64,000 nt of DNA, from assembly GCF_003386205.1 (NCBI RefSeq), contig NZ_QRDY01000005.1, forward strand, positions 1 through 64,000, given 5' to 3'. The notes under the pieces were generated by a model that did no database searches, had not been told where the DNA came from, and saw only the letters and a list, made by a program, of their open reading frames with translations. A program made the translations under genes and the position numbers. Origin of the DNA: Cohnella lupini. GTDB taxonomy: Bacteria; Bacillota; Bacilli; Paenibacillales; Paenibacillaceae. Of this stretch, positions 26,837 through 36,463 are shown piece by piece; the stretch's first letter is position 1; the number at the start of each line of letters is the position of its first letter.

Positions 26837-27511
26837 TTGGATCAAAAACGGATAAAAAAGTCTACTAGCCGCGCAGTTGTAACCACTTTATTATGGCTGA
26901 CTCTTCTGATCGGAATCGGATTGATCGCGTATCCCAGAATCGATGCCAGGATTCAACAAAATAAGCAAGAGGATTTACTTACCCAATGGAGCGACAAAAT
27001 TCGCTTTCGATCGAACGATCCTCCTTCGGCAAACGCCGAATCATTGCTTCAAACCCCGAATGCCGCATCCGTAAATCTCCCGATATGGAAGGAAGTTGAT
27101 GGATTTCAATTGCTAGGTTCGGTTCGCATCGACTCTATTGAATTGAACGAGCCGATCGTTCGCGGAGCAGATGCGAAGTCCCTTAAGCAAGGTGCAGGCT
27201 CGGTCGTCGAGGATCGATTGCCCGGACAAGCCGGCAATTTCGTTCTTGCGGGCCATCGAAGCTGGACGTTCGGCCGTCACTTTAACCGGCTAGGCGAGCT
27301 TAAACCCGGCGACGAGATCGATATCGATACGTCCGCAGGACTTTATCGGTATTCGATAACGGAGACGACGCTCGTTCTTCCGGAGGATTTGTCCGTCTTG
27401 GACAACAACGCGGGGGATGACTCGGTATTGACGCTTATTACGTGCCATCCCAAACGAAACCCGACTCACCGCATGATTATCAAGGCAACGCTTATCAAAA
27501 ACGAACATTAG
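26837..27511 (+). CDS. Class D-type sortase
   Basis: A 224-residue transpeptidase with one N-terminal signal-anchor helix (~14-31) and a sortase beta-barrel. Catalytic residues are His140 (VLAGHRSWTF), Cys203 (TLITCHPK) and Arg212 (THRMII). TLITC followed by HP resembles class D enzymes of bacilli. It should cleave the LPQTG motif of the giant protein starting six bases later and attach it to peptidoglycan. The start is TTG, 13 bases after AAAAGGAGG. Three ATGs closer to that site are in another frame and run into a stop after 14 codons, an odd arrangement. Confidence 0.88.
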   Translation: MDQKRIKKSTSRAVVTTLLWLTLLIGIGLIAYPRIDARIQQNKQEDLLTQWSDKIRFRSNDPPSANAESLLQTPNAASVNLPIWKEVDGFQLLGSVRIDSIELNEPIVRGADAKSLKQGAGSVVEDRLPGQAGNFVLAGHRSWTFGRHFNRLGELKPGDEIDIDTSAGLYRYSITETTLVLPEDLSVLDNNAGDDSVLTLITCHPKRNPTHRMIIKATLIKNEH

Positions 27512-27516
27512 GAGAA

Positions 27517-30500
27517 ATGAAAAGAATGAAAATCTTTAAATCCACCTTGGCCGTCTTATTGGTCATCGCTTTACTATGGAACATGAATTGGCTTCCGAAG
27601 CCTGAAGTAAGGGCAGATAGTGATCCGGTATCCAACGGCCTTACTCTTACTATGTCTTCGGACGTCTCGTCCGTTCCGTCGGGTAAAGCCTTTACTTACG
27701 ATATTAAATTCAGCTTTTCGAGCCTGGTTGGCGTGGATTTCGGCAAGCTTAAACTCGTCCTCCCGCTACCTGCCGGCGTCGAGTACAGAGGTTATGTCTC
27801 TCTACCAATCATTTCAGGTGAAACGCAAGTTGGGAACCAATTGATTTATACGCTTGACGCTGCTCAACTACAGGCTGACGGCCCCGGCAGTTCCTATACG
27901 TTTCAAGTGAATGCGCGGTATATGCCTTACGTGACCTTGGATGGAACATCGACTACGACTGCCGCTAAATTCGTAAACGATAACTCAGGCGTTTTGACGG
28001 ACGTAGAGTCATCCAACGATGTGACGGTAACCGCTACCGCCGCCTCCCATTGGCAATTAACTAAGGAAAAAATTTCGCCTCACCCTACCCCCATTGCGGG
28101 TGGAGACGTCGAGTACGAAATCTTCTTCAACAATTTGGATTCAGATAGCGAGATCGGCAATCTAAACATAGAGAACGTAAAAATAACGGATTTTCTGCCA
28201 GATGATTCTGTATTCGTCTCTGCCAGTGCAGGCGGCAACTATGATTCGGTTTCCCACACCGTGTACTGGACGGATGCCGGCCCTACTCGCAGTGATTCCA
28301 GATATTACGTCAAGTTGAATTTCCCGACGACTCCCTTCAATACGTATACTTGTGTCTCGTCGGACCCTTGCGTAACCAATACCGCGACGGCGGATTTCAA
28401 TCCGATCGGGAAAGCGCCAGTGCTTCTTAACGATTCGGTTGTTCATGGATTCCAGTCGTTACCCGTCGACGATGGACTTGGCGGTGTATTCTATAAGAAT
28501 AGAGATCCTCGCAAATACGAAATCTCTCCGGGACAGGACGTCACTTTTTACGTAGGCGGTTTTCATAACTATTCGAATGGCGATTTAACAAATGCCAGCT
28601 TTACGGATATGACGCCGAGATTAGATACGAATGGAATCGCTGTTGACTTTAATTTAAAAACCCTCAAAACCGCCAGATTCAGAGATGTTCCCGGTGGGAG
28701 TTATAAAGTCCTATATACGACTGATTCTACTGGGACGGTATGGGATGAATGGACGGATGTCGACAGCACAACTACATCGACACTTGCAGTAAGCGATTTG
28801 CTTATTGCCAAAGGCTTAGCACCTACGTCGGTTATTTATGGAGTCAAGTTTGAGTTCCCTGGCTCGCTTCCGATATCTTTCAAGCAGGATTCGGAAATCG
28901 AATTGACTTATAAACTCAGCGGCTCCGTTATCAACGGGCACCATGTTATTAATACGGCGAGAGTCGATTACACATTTGACGCCGTTAGTAAATTCTTTAC
29001 GGATGACGCAGATGTTTACTTATGGGGTAACCGTCCGCTCGTTAGACTAGAAAAGACGCGCGCGGGTGGGGCTAACTACTCGCCAGAGCAAGTGATCGAC
29101 TTTGAAATCAAGGTATCCAACACGGATTTGTCCAGCGACGATTTCTACAGTCCGATCGTGATGGACGTGCTCCCTCCTTCATTAACTTTCGATCCTGCTT
29201 CCGTACTGTATAGCAACGCTAACTTTTCGGATATAAGTACAATATTGACTCCGACGACTAGCACGCTAGTTAGCGGAGCTACATTGATTAAATGGGCTTT
29301 TCCTAACACTACGAAAATGGGCATAAATTCCTCGTTTACTATCAAATACAAAGCAACGGTTAATAAATTTGCAGTTCCCTCCAGTTATATTAACTATGCT
29401 GAACTAACGACGAACTCGGCTTCGACGCCTTACTTCAATGATTATTGGTTCGACTTGAAGGACGATAACGGGGATCTGGACGGAAACGGCACTACGGATA
29501 CCGGAGTTGGCCCCGATCACGACGGCGACGGTAGCAACGTAGACAAAGTGATTCGAAGCTCGGCGCAATTTACGGTGAACGAAGTCGCGGCTCTCGGTTC
29601 TTTCAAACGGGTTCGCGGAGAATTAGATACGAATTGGAAAGTCGGACAGTACCCAGTAGGTTGGAATTCGAGTCTTCCTGATCCACTGGGAAATACGGTG
29701 GCTGGTGGACGCGTCGATTATAAATTGACCGTCTACAATAAAGGAAACGTTCCTTTGGATAAAATCGAGCTCGTAGACGTGTTGCCGCGTATCGGAGATG
29801 AAGGCGCCCTTCTCGATGGTCGCGGAACGACTTGGAATACGGTGCTTACCGATCCGGTCGCATCGACTGCAGAGTATACGGTCCACTACAGCACGGATGA
29901 ACACCCGAAAATGAACAATCCGTCAACAACGTGGTCGACGACGCCGCCTGCGGACCTAACTACCGTTACCGGTTTAAAGTTCGTATTCGATCCGGCGCTA
30001 ATCCTCGCTCCAGATCAAAAACGCGAAATAACATGGTCCATGAAAGCGCCGGTCGGGACGCCTCAACAGCAAATCGCTTGGAACTCTTTCGGTCAACAAG
30101 CCTCCAAAGTGGGAGGGTCCGCATTGAATCCAGCCGAGCCGCCGAAAGTTGGTATTCATATTAATCCGGACCAAGGATTGTCGCTCGGCAATTACGTATG
30201 GGTCGATTTGGATAAAGACGGAATTCAAGACGAGGACTTGACCAAATGGGGCGTAAACGGGGTCATTGTGGAATTAATGCAAGCGGACGGAACTTCTCCG
30301 TTTACTAAATCCTTTCAAGACGACATGGCGACGGTGAATATCCCTGTAAAAACGGTCACCGGCGATGATACGAACGGGAAGCCCGGTTATTATGTATTTC
30401 CGAACCTTATGGCAGGAACATATAAGGTAAGATTTACGCTACCCGCCTCTTCTCCCGAGAAATATGAGTATAGCTATGGTACGAATAGCGCCAACAAGTT

Positions 30501-33500
30501 CTTAGGTTGGACCAAAAAGGGACAAGGAAGCGATCCGGCCTTGGATTCCAATGTAGGTTTGCCTGGATCATCTGACCCGAGCGTTACCGTGGTTTCCGAT
30601 CTGATTACCCTTAGCGCTACGGATTTGACGATCGATGCCGGCCTCTATCCGCCGCTTGGCGCGATCGGCGATTACGTGTTCCACGATCTCGATGGGGACG
30701 GAATTAACGACGTAGGAACAGATACTCCTATTAATAACGTTACGGTAAAATTGTTAGACGAGAATGACGTCGTATTAGACACGACCACGACCAACGCATC
30801 CGGATGGTACGAATTCGCTAGTCTTTTACCTGGAAAATACAAAGTCGAATTTCCTCAAAAAGTCGGAACGGAAATTCTGACTTTCCCGGGAAAAGGAACT
30901 CCGACGACGGATTCGAATCCAAGTGCAAATGGCATTACGCCTGAAATCGATCTTCAACTTGGCGAAATCAATCATACGATCGACGCGGGTTACGTTAAGC
31001 CGGTAACAATAGGCGATATCGTGTGGGAAGACGTCGACGGAAGCGGAACGCAGAACGGTGTCGAAACCGGGGTTGCTGGCGTCAAAGTCGAGCTTCTGAA
31101 TACTTCCGACAATCCGGTTAAAAACCCTGATGGCACTAATCGGGTAATTACGACGGTAGCGGACGGTTTATACTTGTTCGACGATCTTTTGCCGGGAACG
31201 TACAAAGTACGATTCAGCACGTTACCAACAGGCTATGGTTTTACTAGAAAAGGCGTTGGTACCGCGGCTGTCGATTCCAACGTAAACCGTACAACCAATT
31301 TGTCTGCCGGCATTCAAACGACCGGTAGCACGGATAATATTACTTCGGTGACTCATCCGGGCGATATTGATATTACGATCGATGCCGGTATCGTCAAGCT
31401 GATATCGTTGGGCGATTTCGTCTGGATGGACAAAGACCTCAACGGCATTCAAGACGGTAGCGAGAGCGGAGTAAACGGCGTCAAAGTGAATCTTTATTAC
31501 GATGATGATTCTGCTTCCGCCATCTACCGTACATCAACGACGCCGACCAATGGATCTTATCGCTTCGATCATTTGTATCCGGGGAAATACACCGTGGAAT
31601 TCGAAAGAGGAAACGGATATGTGTTTACGATCAAGGGAGACGGAACCTCGCCTACGGCGGATTCCAAAGTTAACGTACCCTCCCCTTCCGTAACGAAAGC
31701 GAAGACGGATCAAATCACTCTCTTAAACGTAGATAATCTCAATTTGGATGCGGGACTTATCCAACTCGCTTCTATCGGAGATCAGATCTGGCTTGACGAA
31801 AACGATGACGGCAAGCAGGACCTTACTGAAGATCCCGTTAGCGGAGTTCTCGTAGAACTGTTGGACAGCTTAGGCGATCCCGTTGTTGATGCTTACGGCA
31901 ATGCCGTAAGTTCAATTACAACGCCGGTTAACGGCAAATATTTATTTAGCAACTTACTACCCTTTGACGCTTTAAATGCGGATACGACTACTTATAAAGT
32001 AAAGTTCACTATCCCAACTAACTTTTGGTTCGCTAAATCCAAACAAGGATCGGACAATGTGATAGATTCCGATGCCGTTCAAGTCGGTACGACTAAAGTC
32101 GGTTACTCGGCCGAACTTGAGCTTGAGTCGGGGGAACATAACGCCGATGTCGATGCCGGCGTGCTGACTCTCGCTTCCTTAGGCGACTTCGTTTGGGTAG
32201 ACTTGAACGGCGATGGCGTACAAGATGCCGGAGAACCAGGCAAGCCTGGCATTAAAGTGGAGTTATATAAAGCGGACGGCGTGACGCCAGTCACCGAAGA
32301 TGCCTATGGCAACACAATTTTTCCTAAGCTAACAGATGCGGATGGGGAATATGAGTTCGTGAATTTGAAAGCAGGCACTTACCGGGTTAAGTTCTCGGAT
32401 CTTCCGGCTTTGTACGAATTTACGAACAATGGCTCAGGTACGGCTGCAACGGATTCGGACGCGGACGACTCCATCGACGACAGGATGGATCCTGACTACG
32501 GGTTGACGCCAACCGTCACGCTGGCATGGGCAGAACAGAATCATAGTCTAGATGCCGGAATCGTTACTCGAATCGAGATAGGAGACTTCGTTTGGAAAGA
32601 CCTCGACGCGGATGGCGTACAAGATTCAGGTGAAGACGGTATTGGCGGAATCGTCGTGAATCTGCGCGATGCAGCGCCGGGAAATCCCATTCTAATGACG
32701 ACTACGACAGCGGCTTCGGACGGCTCTTATTTATTCGAACACTTATGGCCGGGCGATTTCATCGTCGAATTCGTATTGCCTGCCGGCGGCGAATATATTT
32801 TCTCTACGAAGGATGTCGGTGGAAATACTCCAGTAACCGATGATGTGGATTCGGATGCCGACTCTTCAACCGGTTATACCGCTCCAATTACTTTGGTATC
32901 CGGCGATAAAATTTATAAATACGACGCTGGTCTTATCAACCTCGTCTCCGTAGGCGACACCCTGTGGAACGATAGCAACAATAACGGCAAACAAGACGGA
33001 ACGGAAACGGGTTTTGCAGGCGTAACCGTGCATTTGTTGGACAACAGCGGCAATCCGATCTTAGACGGCGTTACTCCGGTAACCGCTACTACGGACACAA
33101 ATGGTAAGTACTTATTCAATAAACTCGATCCGGGAACGTACAAAGTCAAATTCGATCTTCCGTCGGGCTACATGTTCTCGCACAGATATGCGACGACATC
33201 CGGCGACGATTCGAACGTAGATACGACGACGGGCATTACGGATTCCATCGCGCTCCCTCCGTTCACTCACGATATGACGGTCGATGCCGGTATCGTGAAG
33301 CTCGCCGAACTCGGCGACCGCGTATGGATGGATCAGAACTTGAACGGAATTCAAGACGTCGGCGAAAACGGCGTTGCAGGAGTAACGGTATATTTGTTGG
33401 ATACTTCCAGCGTACAGTTGCTGACAACGACGACGGACACGAACGGCAATTACGTGTTCCCGCTTCTCGTTCCTAACACTTACAAGGTGAAATTCGAGCT

Positions 33501-35460
33501 TCCTGGCAGCGGTCGCTACGTTTTCGCGACCCAAGGCGCAGGTACGGATCCAGCGTTAAATTCCGATGCGGACACGACTGCAGGAGCGACGCTTGGAGTG
33601 ACGGATTCAATCTCTCTGGCGCCAGGAGAAGTTAATCACGCTATCGACGGCGGATTAGTCGAGTTGGTTAACCTAGGCGACACGCTGTGGATCGACTCGA
33701 ACACGATCGGCCTGCAAGACGGAGAAACGGCTAATATCGTCGTTTCTAACGTTAAAGTTCGCTTAATGAAGGAAGACGGAATCACGCCGGTTCAAAGCGG
33801 CGGCGCCGATATCGAGACCTTCACGGATGCCAATGGGAACTATGAGTTTACTAACCTGTATCCTGGTAAATATCGCGTCAAATTCGACCTTCCAGCAGGT
33901 CATCTGTTTACAAGAGGTCTTCTGACGGGCGCCACGTTCACTACGGCTAACGATTCCAATGTCGACTCGAACGGGTTGACCGACGTTGTTACTTTAGTAT
34001 CCGGAGTAAACGATAATTCCGTTGATGCCGGCATCGTGCTTCCAGCCTCGCTCGGAAATCGAGTTTGGGAAGATATCAATCAGAATGGTGTCCAAGATCC
34101 GGGTGAGCTAGGCAAAAACGGAGTGAAAGTCGATCTCATTGACGCAAGCGGTACCGTTGTGGCCACGACGATTACGGCCGATCAAGCGGGAGAAGCCGGT
34201 TACTACTCCTTCACGGGCTTGCTTCCGGGCGTTGAGGTCTACAAAGTGAAGTTCACCGTGCCATCGGGTTACATGTTTACGCTTAAAGGGGCAGGATCGA
34301 GCACCGCGCTTGATTCCGACGCCGGCTTGGACGGAAGCACCGTACTCGTATCCCTTCAAGCCGGTCAGAACGATATCGATTGGGATGCGGGCATCCATTT
34401 GATCCCTGCGGTAGTTCCCGTAGATCTTGGAAACTACGTTTGGATCGATAAAAATGCCGACGGCATTCAGGATGCAAGCGAAACCGGCTTGAACGGCGTA
34501 ACCGTCGAACTGTACAACTCCCTTGGAGTCATCATTTCGTCTACGTTAACCGGGAATGATGATTTAGGTAAGCCAGGATATTACTTGTTCGAAAATTTAA
34601 TTCCAAGTCCTTATTCGGTCAAGTTCGTCACGCCTGACGGCTTCGTCCTTTCGCCTCAATCCGCCGGCACTGACCCGAGCAAAGATTCCGATGCCAACAA
34701 GGACGGACTAAGCCCGGTTGTCGTACTTCTGGCAGGCGTGAATAACCTGACGATCGACGCAGGTTTCGTGCCTCTCGCTTCCATCGGTAATTACGTATGG
34801 ATAGACGAGAACAAGAACGGAATTCAAAACGCAACCGAATTAGGTCAAAATGGAATCGCCGTGACGTTATATGATGAATCCGGAGCGCTCCTCTCTTCCA
34901 CTCTTACGGATAACGGAAGCAACGGCAAACCCGGATACTATGAATTCAACCACTTGAAGCCAGGCAAATATTCGGTCAAGTTCGAGCTTCCCGTAGGTTA
35001 CGAGTTCACTAAAGCTCGCGCAGGAAGCAGCTCCGCATTGGATTCCAATGCTTCGACTAACGGAACAACGGAACAAATCACTTTGCTTCCCGGCGAGAAC
35101 AATCTGACGATCGATGCCGGCTTATCCCTCCTCGGGAAGGAAGAACCAGCTGAAGAAACCGAAGACCCTGGGAATGAGAATACCGGAACGGGTAGCGGAA
35201 CCGGCACTGGAAGCGGAACCGGTACGGGCAACGGCAACACCAAGCCCGACAATGACTCCGGTGATGGGCAATCCGGAACCGCCCAAGGCGGCGATTCGGG
35301 AGACTCCGGATCCGGCAAGGGCAACAACGGCACGAATGCACTTCCGCAAACTGGCGAATCCATGCCGATTACCCCTATCGTCGGTTATGCATTGACGATT
35401 ACGGCAATCGGAATACTGACCGCTCGCTGGTACATCAGAAGAAGGCAACTGAAGCAATAA
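27517..35460 (+). CDS. Giant LPQTG-anchored surface protein with SdrD-B repeats
   Basis: About 2,647 residues. A signal peptide (MKIFKSTLAVLLVIALLW) is followed by ~850 residues of immunoglobulin-like/DUF11-type beta domains, with phrases such as VLPRIGDEG and KVSNTDLSSDD typical of that family. Then come 13 SdrD-B/Cna-B-like modules (30181-~35130), a Gly/Thr/Ser/Asn-rich wall-spanning linker, LPQTGE, a membrane helix and a basic tail. This is a classic sortase substrate, co-transcribed with the sortase. ATG 27517 or 27526 may be the start: AGGAG is two and eleven bases away, so neither is ideal. The role is probably adhesion, S-layer-like coating or matrix binding (inference). Confidence 0.9.
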   Translation: MKRMKIFKSTLAVLLVIALLWNMNWLPKPEVRADSDPVSNGLTLTMSSDVSSVPSGKAFTYDIKFSFSSLVGVDFGKLKLVLPLPAGVEYRGYVSLPIISGETQVGNQLIYTLDAAQLQADGPGSSYTFQVNARYMPYVTLDGTSTTTAAKFVNDNSGVLTDVESSNDVTVTATAASHWQLTKEKISPHPTPIAGGDVEYEIFFNNLDSDSEIGNLNIENVKITDFLPDDSVFVSASAGGNYDSVSHTVYWTDAGPTRSDSRYYVKLNFPTTPFNTYTCVSSDPCVTNTATADFNPIGKAPVLLNDSVVHGFQSLPVDDGLGGVFYKNRDPRKYEISPGQDVTFYVGGFHNYSNGDLTNASFTDMTPRLDTNGIAVDFNLKTLKTARFRDVPGGSYKVLYTTDSTGTVWDEWTDVDSTTTSTLAVSDLLIAKGLAPTSVIYGVKFEFPGSLPISFKQDSEIELTYKLSGSVINGHHVINTARVDYTFDAVSKFFTDDADVYLWGNRPLVRLEKTRAGGANYSPEQVIDFEIKVSNTDLSSDDFYSPIVMDVLPPSLTFDPASVLYSNANFSDISTILTPTTSTLVSGATLIKWAFPNTTKMGINSSFTIKYKATVNKFAVPSSYINYAELTTNSASTPYFNDYWFDLKDDNGDLDGNGTTDTGVGPDHDGDGSNVDKVIRSSAQFTVNEVAALGSFKRVRGELDTNWKVGQYPVGWNSSLPDPLGNTVAGGRVDYKLTVYNKGNVPLDKIELVDVLPRIGDEGALLDGRGTTWNTVLTDPVASTAEYTVHYSTDEHPKMNNPSTTWSTTPPADLTTVTGLKFVFDPALILAPDQKREITWSMKAPVGTPQQQIAWNSFGQQASKVGGSALNPAEPPKVGIHINPDQGLSLGNYVWVDLDKDGIQDEDLTKWGVNGVIVELMQADGTSPFTKSFQDDMATVNIPVKTVTGDDTNGKPGYYVFPNLMAGTYKVRFTLPASSPEKYEYSYGTNSANKFLGWTKKGQGSDPALDSNVGLPGSSDPSVTVVSDLITLSATDLTIDAGLYPPLGAIGDYVFHDLDGDGINDVGTDTPINNVTVKLLDENDVVLDTTTTNASGWYEFASLLPGKYKVEFPQKVGTEILTFPGKGTPTTDSNPSANGITPEIDLQLGEINHTIDAGYVKPVTIGDIVWEDVDGSGTQNGVETGVAGVKVELLNTSDNPVKNPDGTNRVITTVADGLYLFDDLLPGTYKVRFSTLPTGYGFTRKGVGTAAVDSNVNRTTNLSAGIQTTGSTDNITSVTHPGDIDITIDAGIVKLISLGDFVWMDKDLNGIQDGSESGVNGVKVNLYYDDDSASAIYRTSTTPTNGSYRFDHLYPGKYTVEFERGNGYVFTIKGDGTSPTADSKVNVPSPSVTKAKTDQITLLNVDNLNLDAGLIQLASIGDQIWLDENDDGKQDLTEDPVSGVLVELLDSLGDPVVDAYGNAVSSITTPVNGKYLFSNLLPFDALNADTTTYKVKFTIPTNFWFAKSKQGSDNVIDSDAVQVGTTKVGYSAELELESGEHNADVDAGVLTLASLGDFVWVDLNGDGVQDAGEPGKPGIKVELYKADGVTPVTEDAYGNTIFPKLTDADGEYEFVNLKAGTYRVKFSDLPALYEFTNNGSGTAATDSDADDSIDDRMDPDYGLTPTVTLAWAEQNHSLDAGIVTRIEIGDFVWKDLDADGVQDSGEDGIGGIVVNLRDAAPGNPILMTTTTAASDGSYLFEHLWPGDFIVEFVLPAGGEYIFSTKDVGGNTPVTDDVDSDADSSTGYTAPITLVSGDKIYKYDAGLINLVSVGDTLWNDSNNNGKQDGTETGFAGVTVHLLDNSGNPILDGVTPVTATTDTNGKYLFNKLDPGTYKVKFDLPSGYMFSHRYATTSGDDSNVDTTTGITDSIALPPFTHDMTVDAGIVKLAELGDRVWMDQNLNGIQDVGENGVAGVTVYLLDTSSVQLLTTTTDTNGNYVFPLLVPNTYKVKFELPGSGRYVFATQGAGTDPALNSDADTTAGATLGVTDSISLAPGEVNHAIDGGLVELVNLGDTLWIDSNTIGLQDGETANIVVSNVKVRLMKEDGITPVQSGGADIETFTDANGNYEFTNLYPGKYRVKFDLPAGHLFTRGLLTGATFTTANDSNVDSNGLTDVVTLVSGVNDNSVDAGIVLPASLGNRVWEDINQNGVQDPGELGKNGVKVDLIDASGTVVATTITADQAGEAGYYSFTGLLPGVEVYKVKFTVPSGYMFTLKGAGSSTALDSDAGLDGSTVLVSLQAGQNDIDWDAGIHLIPAVVPVDLGNYVWIDKNADGIQDASETGLNGVTVELYNSLGVIISSTLTGNDDLGKPGYYLFENLIPSPYSVKFVTPDGFVLSPQSAGTDPSKDSDANKDGLSPVVVLLAGVNNLTIDAGFVPLASIGNYVWIDENKNGIQNATELGQNGIAVTLYDESGALLSSTLTDNGSNGKPGYYEFNHLKPGKYSVKFELPVGYEFTKARAGSSSALDSNASTNGTTEQITLLPGENNLTIDAGLSLLGKEEPAEETEDPGNENTGTGSGTGTGSGTGTGNGNTKPDNDSGDGQSGTAQGGDSGDSGSGKGNNGTNALPQTGESMPITPIVGYALTITAIGILTARWYIRRRQLKQ
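30181..35130 (+). repeat. Thirteen tandem SdrD-B-type protein modules
   Basis: Modules begin near 30181, 30661, 31006, 31402, 31771, 32176, 32575, 32950, 33304, 33670, 34051, 34420 and 34783, spaced 345-480 bases. Each opens with a strand like LGDFVWMDKDLNGIQD, whose DxDxDGxxD pattern can bind calcium. Each contains YxFxxLxPGxYxVxF and closes with a DAG motif. The DNA copies are clearly diverged, so the array is old or selected against recombination. Confidence 0.88.
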
Positions 35461-35480
35461 CGTTCTTAGCATAACTTGAA

Positions 35481-35511
35481 CCCTCCAATCCCTTGCGATT
35501 GGAGGGTTTTT
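35481..35511 (+). terminator. Terminator of the sortase/adhesin operon
   Basis: CCCTCCAATC and GATTGGAGGG form a ten-pair stem with a six-base loop, followed by TTTTT, 20 bases after the adhesin stop. Confidence 0.92.
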
Positions 35512-35555
35512 GGTTACCTGAGCAGACGGGATATCGTGAAAGGGTATAAAAAAAA

Positions 35556-35579
35556 GAGCGGCACCCAAGGTGCACGCTC
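35556..35579 (-). terminator. punA terminator
   Basis: GAGCGGCACC and GGTGCACGCTC pair (one bulge), followed on the minus strand by eight T residues. It faces the adhesin terminator, so the two operons converge here. Confidence 0.88.
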
Positions 35580-35598
35580 CGTTCCGTCATTACCGCAA

Positions 35599-36426
35599 TT
35601 ACATCTTAGGAATCACGGTTAATACGAGAGATAAGAACTGTTCTTTCACAAGCTCGGTCGTTTCCATAACCTCTTCGTGGGAGAGAGGTTGATCAAGAAT
35701 TCCCGCGGCCATGTTGCTGATGCAGGATATCCCGAGCACCTCGATGCCGGAATGCCTTGCCACGATAACCTCCGACACGGTGGACATTCCGACCGCGTCT
35801 ATCCCGAGAGTACGAAGCATGCGAATCTCTGCCGGGGTTTCGTAGTTCGGGCCAAGCAAGCCCACGTACACGCCTTCTTGCACCGAGAATCCAAGCTCCG
35901 CGGCGGTTTCCTTCGCAATCGCGCGAAGCCTGCGGCTGTATGCGTCGGACATGTCCGGGAATCGAACGCCGAGCGCGTTATCGTTCGGTCCGACCAGCGG
36001 ATTCTTGCCCGTCAGGTTAATATGATCGGATATAAGCATCAGATTTCCCGGCTTATAACTAAGATTAACTCCTCCCGCCGCATTCGTAACGAGTAACTTA
36101 GTTACTCCTAACGCCTTCATAACGCGAACAGGCAACGCAGTGCGTTCCGGTTCGTACCCTTCGTACATGTGGAAGCGGCCGCGCATAAGCACGACGCTTC
36201 GGCCTTGCAGCTTGCCGATCAGCAATTCTCCGGCATGGCCTTCGACCGTAGAAACGGGGAAATGCGGGATATCCTCGTAAGGAATAGTGACCGCATCCTC
36301 CAATTCATCCCCGAGTACCCCTAATCCTGAACCTAGAATGAGGCCGATTTCCGGTCGTACTTCCGTAGTTGAACGGATAAACGCGGCCGCTTCTTCAATA
36401 ATCGCTTTCGATGTCACGTGAGCCAT
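35599..36426 (-). CDS. punA: Purine-nucleoside phosphorylase (PunA/PupG type)
   Basis: A 275-residue trimeric-type (class I, PNP/MTAP family) enzyme that phosphorolyses guanosine, inosine and deoxy forms. Key motifs are GLILGSGLG, the phosphate-binding HAGELLIG and RGRFHMYEGY, and VTNAAGGVN, the purine-binding loop. It follows deoB in the order xerD-deoB-punA found in B. subtilis (ripX-drm-pupG). Confidence 0.94.
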   Translation of the reverse strand: MAHVTSKAIIEEAAAFIRSTTEVRPEIGLILGSGLGVLGDELEDAVTIPYEDIPHFPVSTVEGHAGELLIGKLQGRSVVLMRGRFHMYEGYEPERTALPVRVMKALGVTKLLVTNAAGGVNLSYKPGNLMLISDHINLTGKNPLVGPNDNALGVRFPDMSDAYSRRLRAIAKETAAELGFSVQEGVYVGLLGPNYETPAEIRMLRTLGIDAVGMSTVSEVIVARHSGIEVLGISCISNMAAGILDQPLSHEEVMETTELVKEQFLSLVLTVIPKM

Positions 36427-36463
36427 GCTAATCTCTCCTCTGCCTCTTTTGTAATCCCGTTTG

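Noticed and set aside
35161..35340. GC-rich tandem repeat with long open minus-strand frames
   Set aside because: This is the Gly/Thr/Ser-rich wall-spanning linker of the LPQTG protein; the reverse frames arise from its repetitive codons.
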